Notes: generated by a model from the letters alone, not told the origin. 26,266 nucleotides of DNA from DATDGX01 sp036521875 (GCA_036521875.1 DATDGX010000115.1:1-26266), one strand, 5' to 3'. Shown: positions 16,087 through 23,730, counted from the stretch's first letter. Numbers and translations: made by a program.

Positions 16087-16380
16087 ATGATTGGCAAGGC
16101 GATCTCGTTTGCCTCAGGAGTGATCTTCGCTCTCGCGGTGGCTCTGGCCGCGTGCGGAGGGCCGGTCTACGGTGGAGGTCCAGGGCCAGGCCCCGGCTAC
16201 GGCCCGCCGCCCGGGCCGCCCGGACATCCGGTAATCAACCAGGCCATCGGCGAGCTGCAGCGGACTCGGCAAATGCTGATCGATCAGGCGGCGAGCGGTT
16301 TCGGTGGTCACAAGGCTTCGGCGATTGCGGGAATCGATCAGGCGATCAGTGAGCTGAATATCTGCCTTTCGATGCCTTAG
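16087..16380 (+). CDS. Small lipoprotein with Gly/Pro linker
   Basis: A 97-residue protein starting at ATG 16087 with GGAGG nine bases upstream. The N-terminus has a hydrophobic signal ending in VALAACGG, a clear type II signal peptidase lipobox, so the mature chain should be lipid-anchored at Cys23. Next comes a Gly/Pro/Tyr linker (GGPVYGGGPGPGPGYGPPPG, about residues 24-43), then a predicted helical domain with NQAIGELQRTRQMLIDQAASGFGGHKASAIAGIDQAISELNICL. The two AI-x-EL repeats around residues 53 and 87 suggest an antiparallel two-helix bundle. I recognise no named family. Convergent with the next gene, whose stop codon overlaps its own (16377-16380). Confidence 0.75.
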   Translation: MIGKAISFASGVIFALAVALAACGGPVYGGGPGPGPGYGPPPGPPGHPVINQAIGELQRTRQMLIDQAASGFGGHKASAIAGIDQAISELNICLSMP

Positions 16381-17195
16381 CCCGAGCGCCGCGTCGGCGC
16401 TGGTATCAGAAGCAGCATTACGTCGACTTCCCGCTTGCCCACCGTGTAGCCGTCGCATACGGCGCCGCCTTCGGGAAGTAGATATCCCTCGCCGGGCTCG
16501 AGGACGATCCGCACCAGCGGATAGTCCGCAAGCGCGGCGAAGAAGCGATGCGCCAGCGCCGTACCAGAGTCCGCCGCGTCACTATCATTGCGTGGGCCTG
16601 AGTAGCCGACTCTCTCGCGAACTTGGGCCGTCGAGAGATTCAGCCACACTAGCGAGGTCGCTTCATCACCAAGATTGAATCCGGCGATCGCGCGCGGAGA
16701 GTTCGCCGCTTCCTGAGCTCCTGGCGTGGCGAACGGCGCGCAGTTGAAATCAAGGCCCTGCAATTCGCTAGAGGCCGTATCGACTCGCGTCGATGACTGT
16801 CCCGGCCGCGACGCGATTACCTGGAGCTTGCAGTCCGACGGCAGCTGCCATCGCTTGAAGCTCGCATACGCGGCGAGCTCGCGCGCAAATTCGTCAAGAC
16901 CATGAAACTCGGCGCCAGACGGTGAATCCTCTTGCTGCCCGGCCAGCGACCACCACTTGGCTCTCAGATGCGCTGGGATTCCGAGGAGCGTCAGCGCTTC
17001 CGTCGACTGCCCAGAGACCGAAGCGTCGATCAGCATAGCCGCTTCCAGAGCGGACGCCGGTCGCCAGTCGTGCCGGGGAAAAAACGCTGGCCCGGAGGCG
17101 CTGACGCCGCTGTTGAGGAGAATCCGATCCTGCCATGCGAGGCGAGCGTGGAAGCGTGGCGCGACGCGGATGCGAACGCCGGCTTCGAGCTCCAT
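16377..17195 (-). CDS. Unknown protein linked to the radical-SAM RiPP locus
   Basis: A 272-residue soluble protein with no recognised domain. It lies 15 bases after the maturase gene on the same strand, so it is almost certainly in the RiPP operon. Visible features: an N-terminal beta-rich region (VRIRVAPRFHARLAWQDRILL), a Trp-containing stretch RAKWWSLAGQQEDSPSG, and a C-terminal block YPLVRIVLEPGEGYLLPEGG, then VCDGYTVGKREVDVMLLLI. That block has the feel of a jelly-roll strand pair, but the usual metal-binding His/Asp/His set of cupins and 2-oxoglutarate oxygenases is not evident. Possible jobs are leader recognition, a second tailoring step, or protease/immunity function; none can be chosen. 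GrrP, the usual GrrM partner, is a solute-binding-like protein and this does not resemble it. Confidence 0.8.
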   Translation of the reverse strand: MELEAGVRIRVAPRFHARLAWQDRILLNSGVSASGPAFFPRHDWRPASALEAAMLIDASVSGQSTEALTLLGIPAHLRAKWWSLAGQQEDSPSGAEFHGLDEFARELAAYASFKRWQLPSDCKLQVIASRPGQSSTRVDTASSELQGLDFNCAPFATPGAQEAANSPRAIAGFNLGDEATSLVWLNLSTAQVRERVGYSGPRNDSDAADSGTALAHRFFAALADYPLVRIVLEPGEGYLLPEGGAVCDGYTVGKREVDVMLLLIPAPTRRSG

Positions 17196-17210
17196 CGACG
17201 ATGGCTGCCT

Positions 17211-18386
17211 TCAGGATTTTGCCGCCGCGTCGAGCGCCGGGCGGTCAAGCTTCTCGAGGATCACATCGACCATCGCTTTGCGCGTCAGCCGGCAGAACAT
17301 GGTCTCGGTCGAAGCGAACGAACCATTTTCGAAATATTTGTTCACCGGGGCACCACCGCCGCAGAAACGGAAATACTCGCAGGTCGCCTGGCAGCGTCGA
17401 ATACCCTCGGCGATGTCCCTGCTCATCGCCAGAAATTTACTGCTGCTCACCGCCGACTCGAACGAGTCCCGCTCGACGTTGCCAAGCGCGAAGTCGCCGT
17501 AGTGCGGACTCGACAGGCCGAGGAGTTCCGGAGAAAAGGTGCTGAAGTTCCCATCGCAATCGACCGAGACTATTCCGAACGGCGCTGTTTCATGGCTGAG
17601 AGGAACCTCGTCGCGAGCGGCTTGCAGAACCGCCGCGATGGTGGAACCAAACTCCCGCATTTGAATCTCGAAGCCGCCCTGGTTCACCAGGTCGAAGAAG
17701 CGCGACATGAAGCGGACGTAGCGTTCGAAGATCTCGCCCGCCTGCAGAGAAGATTTCTGATGCGGCCCCTCGACTTCCTCGACGTTGAAACCAAGCTGAT
17801 GAATTTCGTTTTCGACGTAGAAATCGTATAGCTCGTCAGGATAGTCCAGGCTCTCGCCGGTCAACACTGAGATTACGTGGAAGGGAATCTCGTGTTCATT
17901 GAGTAGCCTGATTCCATTCATCACTCTGCGATGGGTTCCGGCACCGCGGCGGGTTTTGCGAAAAGTATCATGCAGAAAATCGGGACCGTCGATACTAACT
18001 CCAATACTAATCTGGTTGCGCTCGATAAAGTCACACCACTCGCGATCGATTAGTACTCCATTGGTCTGAATCGAATGAGTTACGGCTGCGTGGTCGCGAC
18101 CATTAGCGCCATTGTATTTGGCTATTATGCGTAGTGCGTCCTGGTAAAATCCGATCGGCAACACCATCGGCTCGCCTGCGTGCCAGACGACGGTGAATTG
18201 CCCGCGGACGAGGGAGCTTGAGAATACCCGCTCGAAGATGCGCTCCAACACGGCGGGCGCCATCTTTTTTTTCGAATCGCGATCGGGAAGGTAGCAGTAT
18301 GAGCAATCGAGGTTGCAAAAAGGAGTAGGCTGCAGGACCAGGAGATCGAGAGGTCCCAGGAATGGAGTGAACTTATCCGCGGGCAT
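17211..18386 (-). CDS. grrM: Radical SAM/SPASM peptide maturase, GrrM/OscB cyclophane type
   Basis: A 391-residue radical SAM enzyme. The AdoMet 4Fe-4S motif is CNLDCSYCYL (Cys24, Cys28, Cys31), followed by a glycine-containing HAGEP motif (VVWHAGEPMVLP) and the SIQTNGVLID strand. The C-terminal SPASM domain supplies extra cluster ligands: Cys in VSVDCDGNFSTFSPELLG, then CQATCEYFRFCGGGAP and the final Cys in MFCRLTRKAM. This order and the PDRDSKKKM stretch after the cluster are typical of GrrM/OscB maturases, which join an aromatic side chain to a nearby residue two positions on, making three-residue cyclophanes. ATG 18386 has GAGGT eight bases before it. It follows the precursor gene by 81 bases and precedes the unknown 272-residue protein by 15. 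Confidence 0.9.
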   Translation of the reverse strand: MPADKFTPFLGPLDLLVLQPTPFCNLDCSYCYLPDRDSKKKMAPAVLERIFERVFSSSLVRGQFTVVWHAGEPMVLPIGFYQDALRIIAKYNGANGRDHAAVTHSIQTNGVLIDREWCDFIERNQISIGVSIDGPDFLHDTFRKTRRGAGTHRRVMNGIRLLNEHEIPFHVISVLTGESLDYPDELYDFYVENEIHQLGFNVEEVEGPHQKSSLQAGEIFERYVRFMSRFFDLVNQGGFEIQMREFGSTIAAVLQAARDEVPLSHETAPFGIVSVDCDGNFSTFSPELLGLSSPHYGDFALGNVERDSFESAVSSSKFLAMSRDIAEGIRRCQATCEYFRFCGGGAPVNKYFENGSFASTETMFCRLTRKAMVDVILEKLDRPALDAAAKS

Positions 18387-18467
18387 CGCGCAAACCTCGC
18401 GCCGGAACCCGCGGACGCGCGCCTCGGCGCAGCCCGGGCCGAGCGGAAGAAAATGAAGCCGAGAGCG

Positions 18468-18788
18468 TTACCAGTTGCGCCAGTTATGCCAGTTGTGCCA
18501 GTTCGGCCAGCCCCAGCGCCAGCCTCCGTTGTGCCAATTGCCCCACCAGGCGAGCTGGAGGTTGGAATCGCGCGCCTGATCCTGTTTCGCGCCGGGTGCA
18601 TACTGCGAGCGCACGCGGTCGACGCGATTCTCGATGGAAGTATCAGTGTTCGCCGGTGTGATTGATGCATCCGCCGGGAGCGCGCCGAGAAACGAAGTAG
18701 CCAACAGCACGCTGCCAGCGCCAGCCTTAACCAGGTTGAACAGAGAATCCTTCAACTTGCGCCGCGCATCAGGCTTGTCAGAAGTCAC
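18468..18788 (-). CDS. Cyclophane RiPP precursor (GrrA/OscA-like) with six WxN motifs
   Basis: A 106-residue peptide from GTG 18788 with a GGGGGTG stretch upstream. The N-terminal third, KDSLFNLVKAGAGSVLLATS then FLGALPADA, resembles a Sec signal peptide with an AxA-type cleavage site near residue 41. The middle, TSIENRVDRVRSQYAPGAKQ, is a likely leader helix for maturase binding. The last 26 residues are the presumed core: six Trp-X-Asn triplets (WGN, WHN, WPN, WHN, WHN, WRN) packed with Gly and extra Trp, ending in Trp at the C-terminus. Known GrrM/OscB-type maturases form Trp-Asn cyclophanes on this pattern. The frame runs upstream to 19037 but that portion lies across the promoter and has no sign of coding. 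No protease or exporter gene is seen next to it. Confidence 0.85.
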   Translation of the reverse strand: MTSDKPDARRKLKDSLFNLVKAGAGSVLLATSFLGALPADASITPANTDTSIENRVDRVRSQYAPGAKQDQARDSNLQLAWWGNWHNGGWRWGWPNWHNWHNWRNW

Positions 18789-18837
18789 CGTACACCCCCA
18801 TCGGGACAGATTGCTCGCCACTCGAAAGAACCAGTTG

Positions 18838-18866
18838 ACTCTAAAATGGAGCCGTTTGGATGTCAA
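18838..18866 (-). promoter_or_regulatory. Strong sigma-70-type promoter of the RiPP operon, framed by an inverted repeat
   Basis: On the minus strand a perfect TTGACA (18866-18861) is followed by a 17-base spacer and TAGAGT (18843-18838). It sits about 50 bases before the GTG of the precursor. AGTTGAC (18833-18839) and GTCAACT (18862-18868) form a perfect 7-base inverted repeat that overlaps both the -10 and -35 elements, the place expected for a repressor operator. Confidence 0.55.
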
Positions 18867-18955
18867 CTCAATTCCACAGCTCCGGCCAGCTCGATGCGAA
18901 TTTGCCAGCCACGCACGTGGGCTCCGAGAGCCTGTGCCGCTGACCCGGCCGAGGG

Positions 18956-18985
18956 TTGACATTGTTTCGCGCAGTTCAGTAGCAT
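18956..18985 (+). promoter_or_regulatory. Probable promoter of the divergent secreted-protein gene
   Basis: Perfect TTGACA (18956-18961), an 18-base spacer and TAGCAT (18980-18985). This predicts a 5' leader of about 45 bases before ATG 19036. It shares a 247-base control region with the RiPP promoter, which reads the other way. Confidence 0.45.
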
Positions 18986-19035
18986 CGCCCGGTAGCGTCG
19001 TTCGTAACGGTATAGCTGCTCCGGGAGAACAAACC

Positions 19036-19647
19036 ATGCGTCTGCGCCCAATCCACTATGTGGCAATTCTGATCGGCTCGATACTTCTGATCGGTGCAGG
19101 AGCCGCGCCAGAGATTGTCGATAATCCGGCGTACAAGAATTGGGCGGCATTCAAGGTCGGCACTTCGATCACGCTCAGTCACAATGTGAATATGGGCCTG
19201 GAAGGGTGGGCGATGCACGATCCGACCGGCGAGCCGCCGGGGCCCCGGGAGATTCGGCAGACCTATGAGCTCGTCGACCTCAACCCTGACAAGGCGGTGG
19301 TGACCGAGACCACCACCGAGATCGGGGACAACAGTGAAGCCGAGTTGAGCACGGTCAAAATAACCTACCCCGCCAAAGTCAGGTCCGCGAACTTCGAGGT
19401 TACACCTAAGGACAAGCTGGAAGGCTTCGCCGAAGGTGACGAGGAAGTCGACTTGCTCGGAAAGAAGGTGAAGGCCCACTGGGTCGATACCAAGATGAAG
19501 ATCGGTGACAAGATCTCGGAATCGAAAGTCTGGATGTCCGATGACGTTCCCGGCGGCGTCATCAAGGAAGTAGTCACCAAGAGGCAAGGCAACAAGAAAC
19601 TGATGGAGTCGACGACCACCACGCTCGAGATCAAGCGGCCCTCCTGA
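19036..19647 (+). CDS. Secreted or membrane-anchored protein of unknown function
   Basis: A 203-residue protein starting at ATG 19036 with GGGAG 12 bases upstream. The N-terminus MRLRPIHYVAILIGSILLIG then AGAAPE is a signal peptide. The mature chain reads as a string of beta strands: YKNWAAFKVGTSITLSHNV, RQTYELVDLNPDKAVVTETT, STVKITYPAKV, VKAHWVDTKMKIGDKISESKVWMSDDVPGG, then IKEVVTKRQGNKKLMESTTTTLEIKRP. The alternation of Lys/Glu-rich strands, with a VWMSDDVPGGV turn, resembles lipocalin-like or DUF-type periplasmic beta proteins, but I do not recognise a family. It is transcribed divergently from the RiPP precursor, so a link to that system is possible but not shown. Confidence 0.8.
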   Translation: MRLRPIHYVAILIGSILLIGAGAAPEIVDNPAYKNWAAFKVGTSITLSHNVNMGLEGWAMHDPTGEPPGPREIRQTYELVDLNPDKAVVTETTTEIGDNSEAELSTVKITYPAKVRSANFEVTPKDKLEGFAEGDEEVDLLGKKVKAHWVDTKMKIGDKISESKVWMSDDVPGGVIKEVVTKRQGNKKLMESTTTTLEIKRPS

Positions 19648-19648
19648 G

Positions 19649-19695
19649 CAGCACATGTCATCTAGCTACGTTTATTGTGCTGTAGTAAGTAGCTA
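19649..19695. repeat. Two interleaved perfect inverted repeats between convergent genes
   Basis: CAGCACA (19649-19655) pairs with TGTGCTG (19676-19682), and TAGCTAC (19663-19669) pairs with GTAGCTA (19689-19695). The arms alternate (A, B, A', B'), so one RNA could form either hairpin or an H-type pseudoknot. The block fills most of the 57 bases between the two stop codons and may serve as a bidirectional transcription end, although there is no strong U-run. Confidence 0.35.
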
Positions 19696-19704
19696 TTCAA
19701 TTGA

Positions 19705-22700
19705 CTACCAGGTGTCGACACAGGGACGCTTCTTGCCGGTCCGCGGTGGCGGTGGCGGCGAGGAGCGCAGCCCGGCGGTTATCCATCGTCGCGATTCGAG
19801 CGGATCGATCACGTCGTCGATCTCGAAATGCGACGCGGTGCTGACCGCCTTCCCGTGCCGATACATCCGATCGACCATCTCATCGAAGAGTTTCTTGCGC
19901 GCCGCCGAATCCTCGACCGCCGCCAGCTCGTTGCGATAGCCGAGCTTGACCGCGCCTTCGAGTCCCATCCCGCCGAACTCGCCGGTCGGCCACGCGACGG
20001 TGAACAGCGGAGCCTTGAAGCTGCCGCCGGCCATCGCCTGCGCGCCCAGGCCGTAGCCCTTGCGCAGGATGATCGTGAAGACCGGAACGCTGACATTCGC
20101 ACCGGTCACGAACATCCGGGCGGCGTGGCGGACCAGCGCGGTCTTCTCGACCTCGGGGCCGACCATGATGCCGGGGGTGTCGCACAGGAACAGCAGCGGA
20201 ATGTCGAACGCGTCGCACAACTGCATGAAGCGGGCGGCCTTGTCGGCGCCGTTGCTCTCGATCGCGCCGGCGAGATGCGTCGGATTGTTGGCGATCACGC
20301 CGACCGGCCGTCCCTCGATCCTGACGAATGCGGTTACCATGCCGGGGCCGAAGTGCCGGCGGATCTCGAGCACCGAGCCGGTGTCCGCCATCGTCTCGAT
20401 GATCGATCGGACGTCGTATATGCGCAGTCGATTCTCCGGGATGATTCCGCGCAGCAGCCGCTGGTCCGCGCATTCCCAGTCGCGCAACGCTCCCTGAAAA
20501 TACGAAATATATTTTCGAGCGACGCGCACCGCCTCGGCCTCGTCGGCGACCGGGATGTCGACCACGCCGTTGGGCACCTGTACGTCCATGGGGCCGACTT
20601 CCTCGGGACGGAAGATGCCGAGACCACCGCCTTCGATCATCGCGGGACCGCCCATTCCAATGTTGGATCCTTTGGTCGCGATCACGACGTCGCAGCATCC
20701 GAGCAGTGCCGCGTTGCCGGCGAAGCATCGGCCGGAAGTTATTCCGACCAGCGGCACCAGACCGCTCAACCTCCCGAAATAATTGAAAGCCATGCAATCG
20801 AGACCGGCGACGCCGACACCGTCGGTATCGCCGGGACGCCCGCCGCCGCCCTCGCAGAAGAACACCAGCGGCAATCGCGACTTCAGCGCGATTTCGAACA
20901 TCCGATCTTTCTTGCGATGGTTCTGCTGCCCCTGGGTGCCCGCGAGCACGGTGTAGTCGTACGACATGAGTACGCAGCGGGCCGCGGTGTCCTCGAACAG
21001 TTTGCCGTTTATTGTGCCAAGGCCCGCGATCATTCCGTCGGCGGGAGTGTTCCTGATCAGGTCGTCGAGGTCACGACGCCGGCGTTGCGCCGCAATGACC
21101 ATTGGTCCGTACTCGACGAAAGTGCCCGGGTCGCAGAGATCGTCGACGTTCTCGCGAGCGGTGCGTTGATACGTTTTGCGGCGGCGGGCGACTGCATCGG
21201 GCCGCGCGGCATCAAGTCCAATCGCATGGCGCTCGTGCACCTCCGCGAGATCCGCACGCACACGATCGAGGTCGACTTTCTCGGCATCGGCAGTCTCCGC
21301 GGCCTCGACCACGGCCTCTTCGATAAACGCCAGCGGATGCCCCTCGAAGACGGCATCGCCTTGCGCGACCGTGATTTGCCGCACGATGCCGCTCAAGTGC
21401 GCCTTGATGACGTGTTCCATCTTCATCGCTTCCATCACGAGGAGTTGCTGGCCGCGGCGCACGAGATCTCCCTCGCGCACATCGATCGATACGATCGTGC
21501 CCTGCATCGGCGCGTTGATTGCGGTCGTGTTCTCCGGTCCGGTGAGGTCGTGCGCTGACAGCGTCGTCGCGACCGCGGTGGGCTCATTCGATTCGGTCGG
21601 CGCGAAGCCTTGCGACTTGCCGTGATGGAGCACGGCGAGCGGATCTCGCGCGTCTATTTGTGCACCTGCGCGCTGAGCGCCTGCGCGTTGTGCACCTGCG
21701 CGCTTCGCACCCGCGATGGTTGTGGTCGGTTGGACTGGCTCGATGGATCGATCAAAGAAAAGGCGCTGATGCGCTGAAGCCTGCGGACCGACGAGCGCGG
21801 CAATATTGTCCTCGACGAATCGAGTGTAGACACGATTGGCCACAAACTCGGGATGGCGCAGGAGGTTCTGCAGAAATCCGATATTGGTGGGCACGCCTTC
21901 GATCCTGAACTCGCACAGCGCGCGATAGGTCTTCGCCACCAGGTCGGCAAAGTTCGTGGACGAGTGCGCGATCAGCTTGGCGAGCAGCGAGTCGAAGCTG
22001 GGGTTGGTGGTGTAGCCAGTGTAAGCGAACGTGTCGGTCCGCAGGCCGGGACCCGACGGCGCCTCGAACGCCGTGAGAGTCCCGCCCGACGGTTTCGCGA
22101 CGCCATCGGCGCCCATCGATTCCATATTGATTCGCACTTGCATCGCGAACCCACGGGGCTCGGGAATCTGCGCCTGCTTGAGTCCGAGCTCCGCAAGCGA
22201 GCGCCCCGCCGCGAGCTGCAGTTGAACTTTCACCAGGTCGACGCCTGTCACCTCCTCCGTGACCGTGTGTTCGACCTGGAGCCGGGGGTTCGCCTCGATG
22301 AACGCGAATGCCGGCTCCGCGTCGCCGCGGGACGCATCGAGTAGAAATTCGAAGGTGCCCAGGTTGTCATAGCGTGCCTGCTCCGCGAGCTTCACCGCCG
22401 CCGCCGTGAGCCGCGCGCGGAGCCGCGCGGATAGTCCCGGACTCGGTGCTATCTCGACCAGCTTCTGATTGCGCCGCTGGATGCTGCACTCGCGCTCCCA
22501 TAGATGACTCACCGCGCCGGAGCCATCGCCGATAATCTGCACTTCGATATGGCGCGCGCGCGGCATCAACTGCTCGACGTAGACGTCGCCGATCCCGAAC
22601 GCGGCACGCGCCTCGGACTGGCAGCGCGCGTGGGCCTCTTCGATTTCCTCCGCGCGATGCACGACGCGCATGCCGCGGCCGCCGCCGCCGGCGACTGCCT

Positions 22701-23175
22701 TGATCATCATCGAGGCGCCGCCGTTCAGCGATGCGAAAAACTTCTTCGCCTCATCGAGGCTGGCCGCTTGCGAGGTTCCCGGCAGCACCGGCACGCCGCA
22801 TCGTTCCGCCAACGAGCGCGCCTGCAACTTGTCACCGAACAGATCGAGTATCTCCGGGCGCGGTCCGACGAACGTGATCGCTGCTTCGCCGCAACGGCGG
22901 GCAAACGCGGCATTCTCGCTCAGGAAGCCATAGCCAGGATGGATCGCGTCGCAGCCGGCATCCTTGGCGACGGCAATAATCTGCTCGGCGTCGAGATAAG
23001 CCTTAGCGCCGACGCCTTTCAGCGGCCGCGCCTCATCGGCCTTGCGCGTGTGCAGCGAATGGGCGTCGTCTCCGGAAAAGACCGCGACCGTGCGGATACC
23101 CATTTCGCCCGCGGCGCGCATCACCCGGATGGCGATCTCCCCTCTGTTTGCGATCAGTAGACTGGTCGGACTCAT
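19705..23175 (-). CDS. Single-chain acyl-CoA carboxylase (BC-BCCP-CT)
   Basis: A 1,156-residue biotin-dependent carboxylase carrying all functions on one polypeptide. Biotin carboxylase occupies about residues 1-455: SLLIANRGEIAIRVMRA, HPGYGFLSEN, the ATP-grasp loop GGGGRGM (163-169), and EANPRLQVEHTVTE. A linker with RAGAQ repeats (492-506) leads to the biotin domain with EAMKMEHV, where biotin would sit on Lys585. The carboxyltransferase (about 640-1140) has both beta-like (TSGRCFAGNAALLG, GMGGPAMIEGGGLG) and alpha-like halves (NPTHLAGAIESNGADKAARF, LCDTPGIMVGPEVEK). The enzyme makes a malonyl-CoA, methylmalonyl-CoA or longer carboxyacyl-CoA; CT sequence is PccB-like, so the acyl substrate is open. 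The C-terminus ends in a short Pro-rich tail. ATG 23175 has no clear ribosome-binding site but matches the usual start. Confidence 0.93.
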   Translation of the reverse strand: MSPTSLLIANRGEIAIRVMRAAGEMGIRTVAVFSGDDAHSLHTRKADEARPLKGVGAKAYLDAEQIIAVAKDAGCDAIHPGYGFLSENAAFARRCGEAAITFVGPRPEILDLFGDKLQARSLAERCGVPVLPGTSQAASLDEAKKFFASLNGGASMMIKAVAGGGGRGMRVVHRAEEIEEAHARCQSEARAAFGIGDVYVEQLMPRARHIEVQIIGDGSGAVSHLWERECSIQRRNQKLVEIAPSPGLSARLRARLTAAAVKLAEQARYDNLGTFEFLLDASRGDAEPAFAFIEANPRLQVEHTVTEEVTGVDLVKVQLQLAAGRSLAELGLKQAQIPEPRGFAMQVRINMESMGADGVAKPSGGTLTAFEAPSGPGLRTDTFAYTGYTTNPSFDSLLAKLIAHSSTNFADLVAKTYRALCEFRIEGVPTNIGFLQNLLRHPEFVANRVYTRFVEDNIAALVGPQASAHQRLFFDRSIEPVQPTTTIAGAKRAGAQRAGAQRAGAQIDARDPLAVLHHGKSQGFAPTESNEPTAVATTLSAHDLTGPENTTAINAPMQGTIVSIDVREGDLVRRGQQLLVMEAMKMEHVIKAHLSGIVRQITVAQGDAVFEGHPLAFIEEAVVEAAETADAEKVDLDRVRADLAEVHERHAIGLDAARPDAVARRRKTYQRTARENVDDLCDPGTFVEYGPMVIAAQRRRRDLDDLIRNTPADGMIAGLGTINGKLFEDTAARCVLMSYDYTVLAGTQGQQNHRKKDRMFEIALKSRLPLVFFCEGGGGRPGDTDGVGVAGLDCMAFNYFGRLSGLVPLVGITSGRCFAGNAALLGCCDVVIATKGSNIGMGGPAMIEGGGLGIFRPEEVGPMDVQVPNGVVDIPVADEAEAVRVARKYISYFQGALRDWECADQRLLRGIIPENRLRIYDVRSIIETMADTGSVLEIRRHFGPGMVTAFVRIEGRPVGVIANNPTHLAGAIESNGADKAARFMQLCDAFDIPLLFLCDTPGIMVGPEVEKTALVRHAARMFVTGANVSVPVFTIILRKGYGLGAQAMAGGSFKAPLFTVAWPTGEFGGMGLEGAVKLGYRNELAAVEDSAARKKLFDEMVDRMYRHGKAVSTASHFEIDDVIDPLESRRWITAGLRSSPPPPPRTGKKRPCVDTW
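21658..21702 (-). repeat. 15-base in-frame tandem repeat encoding RAGAQ x3 in the carboxylase linker
   Basis: Three 15-base units (21658-21672, 21673-21687, 21688-21702); the first and third are identical and the middle one differs at a few sites. A degenerate fourth unit follows towards 21717 (encoding AGAK). Copy-number change would lengthen or shorten the linker by five residues without frameshift. Confidence 0.8.
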
Positions 23176-23418
23176 GAGACGTGCTGTGACCCCGCGATTA
23201 TTTTTCGTTCTTCGTAGTCGAGCGACGACTGGGTGGTTCCGCGTTTTCTTGTGTCACGATTTTTCCCATTCGGCCATCGGCGGCGCATCGCGCCGCGCGA
23301 GTGAGTTTAGCGCCATCGCGGCAGTTCGCATAAGGTTGAAGTGGTTCGCGTTGACAACACTCCAACATCTTTCGAGTGTAACCCAAGTACACTCGCGCAA
23401 AACACTTAAGCGGGGAAC
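23176..23418. other. Intergenic control region upstream of the carboxylase gene
   Basis: About 240 bases without a convincing gene. It must hold the carboxylase promoter on the minus strand, but I see no clear -35/-10 pair there. On the plus strand there is TTGACA at 23351-23356 followed by the inverted repeat at 23373-23395. Confidence 0.5.
23373..23395. promoter_or_regulatory. Perfect 8-base inverted repeat, candidate operator or leader hairpin
   Basis: CGAGTGTA (23373-23380), a 7-base spacer and TACACTCG (23388-23395). It starts 16 bases after TTGACA (23351-23356) and ends 23 bases before ATG 23419, where a repressor site or a 5'-leader hairpin would be expected. It has no U-run, so it is not a standard terminator. 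Confidence 0.4.
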
Positions 23419-23730
23419 ATGAATCGGCGCGTATCTGTTGGGACGGTATTCATCATCTATTATTTGGGGTCGATCGCGTTTGCACAAACCGCGACCGCTC
23501 CAAAAGAGCTGCCGTGCAATCAACGGCCGCTACGCGGAACGCACCTTCAAGTTGCCCAATCCTTTTTACTACATTCCTTAATCGTTAGCGGCCGGCGGGA
23601 GCTGCGTATGGGCGGGCGCCTGAGGGTTGTGACCCGGCGGGCGTGGCGGGAGCGGCCGGACCGGCGCTCGCGCCGCGCTTCAAGAAGCTCATCGACCAGA
23701 GGCGAAATTCATCGAGGTATAGGTACATGA
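23419..23730 (+). CDS. Doubtful small secreted ORF, possibly a gene remnant
   Basis: The first 25 or so residues (MNRRVSVGTVFIIYYLGSIA, then FAQTATAP) look like a genuine signal peptide with an AxA-like site, and AGCGGGGAAC precedes the ATG. TTGACA and an inverted repeat lie upstream. From about residue 55 the frame enters the 3' end of the convergent RND gene and becomes Arg-rich, as expected of non-coding antisense sequence. The overlap of 146 bases argues against a normal gene of this length. It may be the 5' end of a gene truncated when its downstream part was lost. Confidence 0.25.
   Translation: MNRRVSVGTVFIIYYLGSIAFAQTATAPKELPCNQRPLRGTHLQVAQSFLLHSLIVSGRRELRMGGRLRVVTRRAWRERPDRRSRRASRSSSTRGEIHRGIGT

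Noticed and set aside
18789..19037. Upstream extension of the RiPP precursor frame
   Set aside because: It spans both divergent promoters and has no leader-like sequence; the GTG at 18788 gives a typical signal-plus-leader precursor.
19828..21558. 576-codon plus-strand frame inside the carboxylase
   Set aside because: Antisense to the biotin carrier and carboxyltransferase domains; rich in His, Asp and Arg with no motif.
23254..23523. 89-codon minus-strand frame between the RND and carboxylase genes
   Set aside because: No ribosome-binding site or recognisable domain, and it covers the promoter-like element and palindrome.
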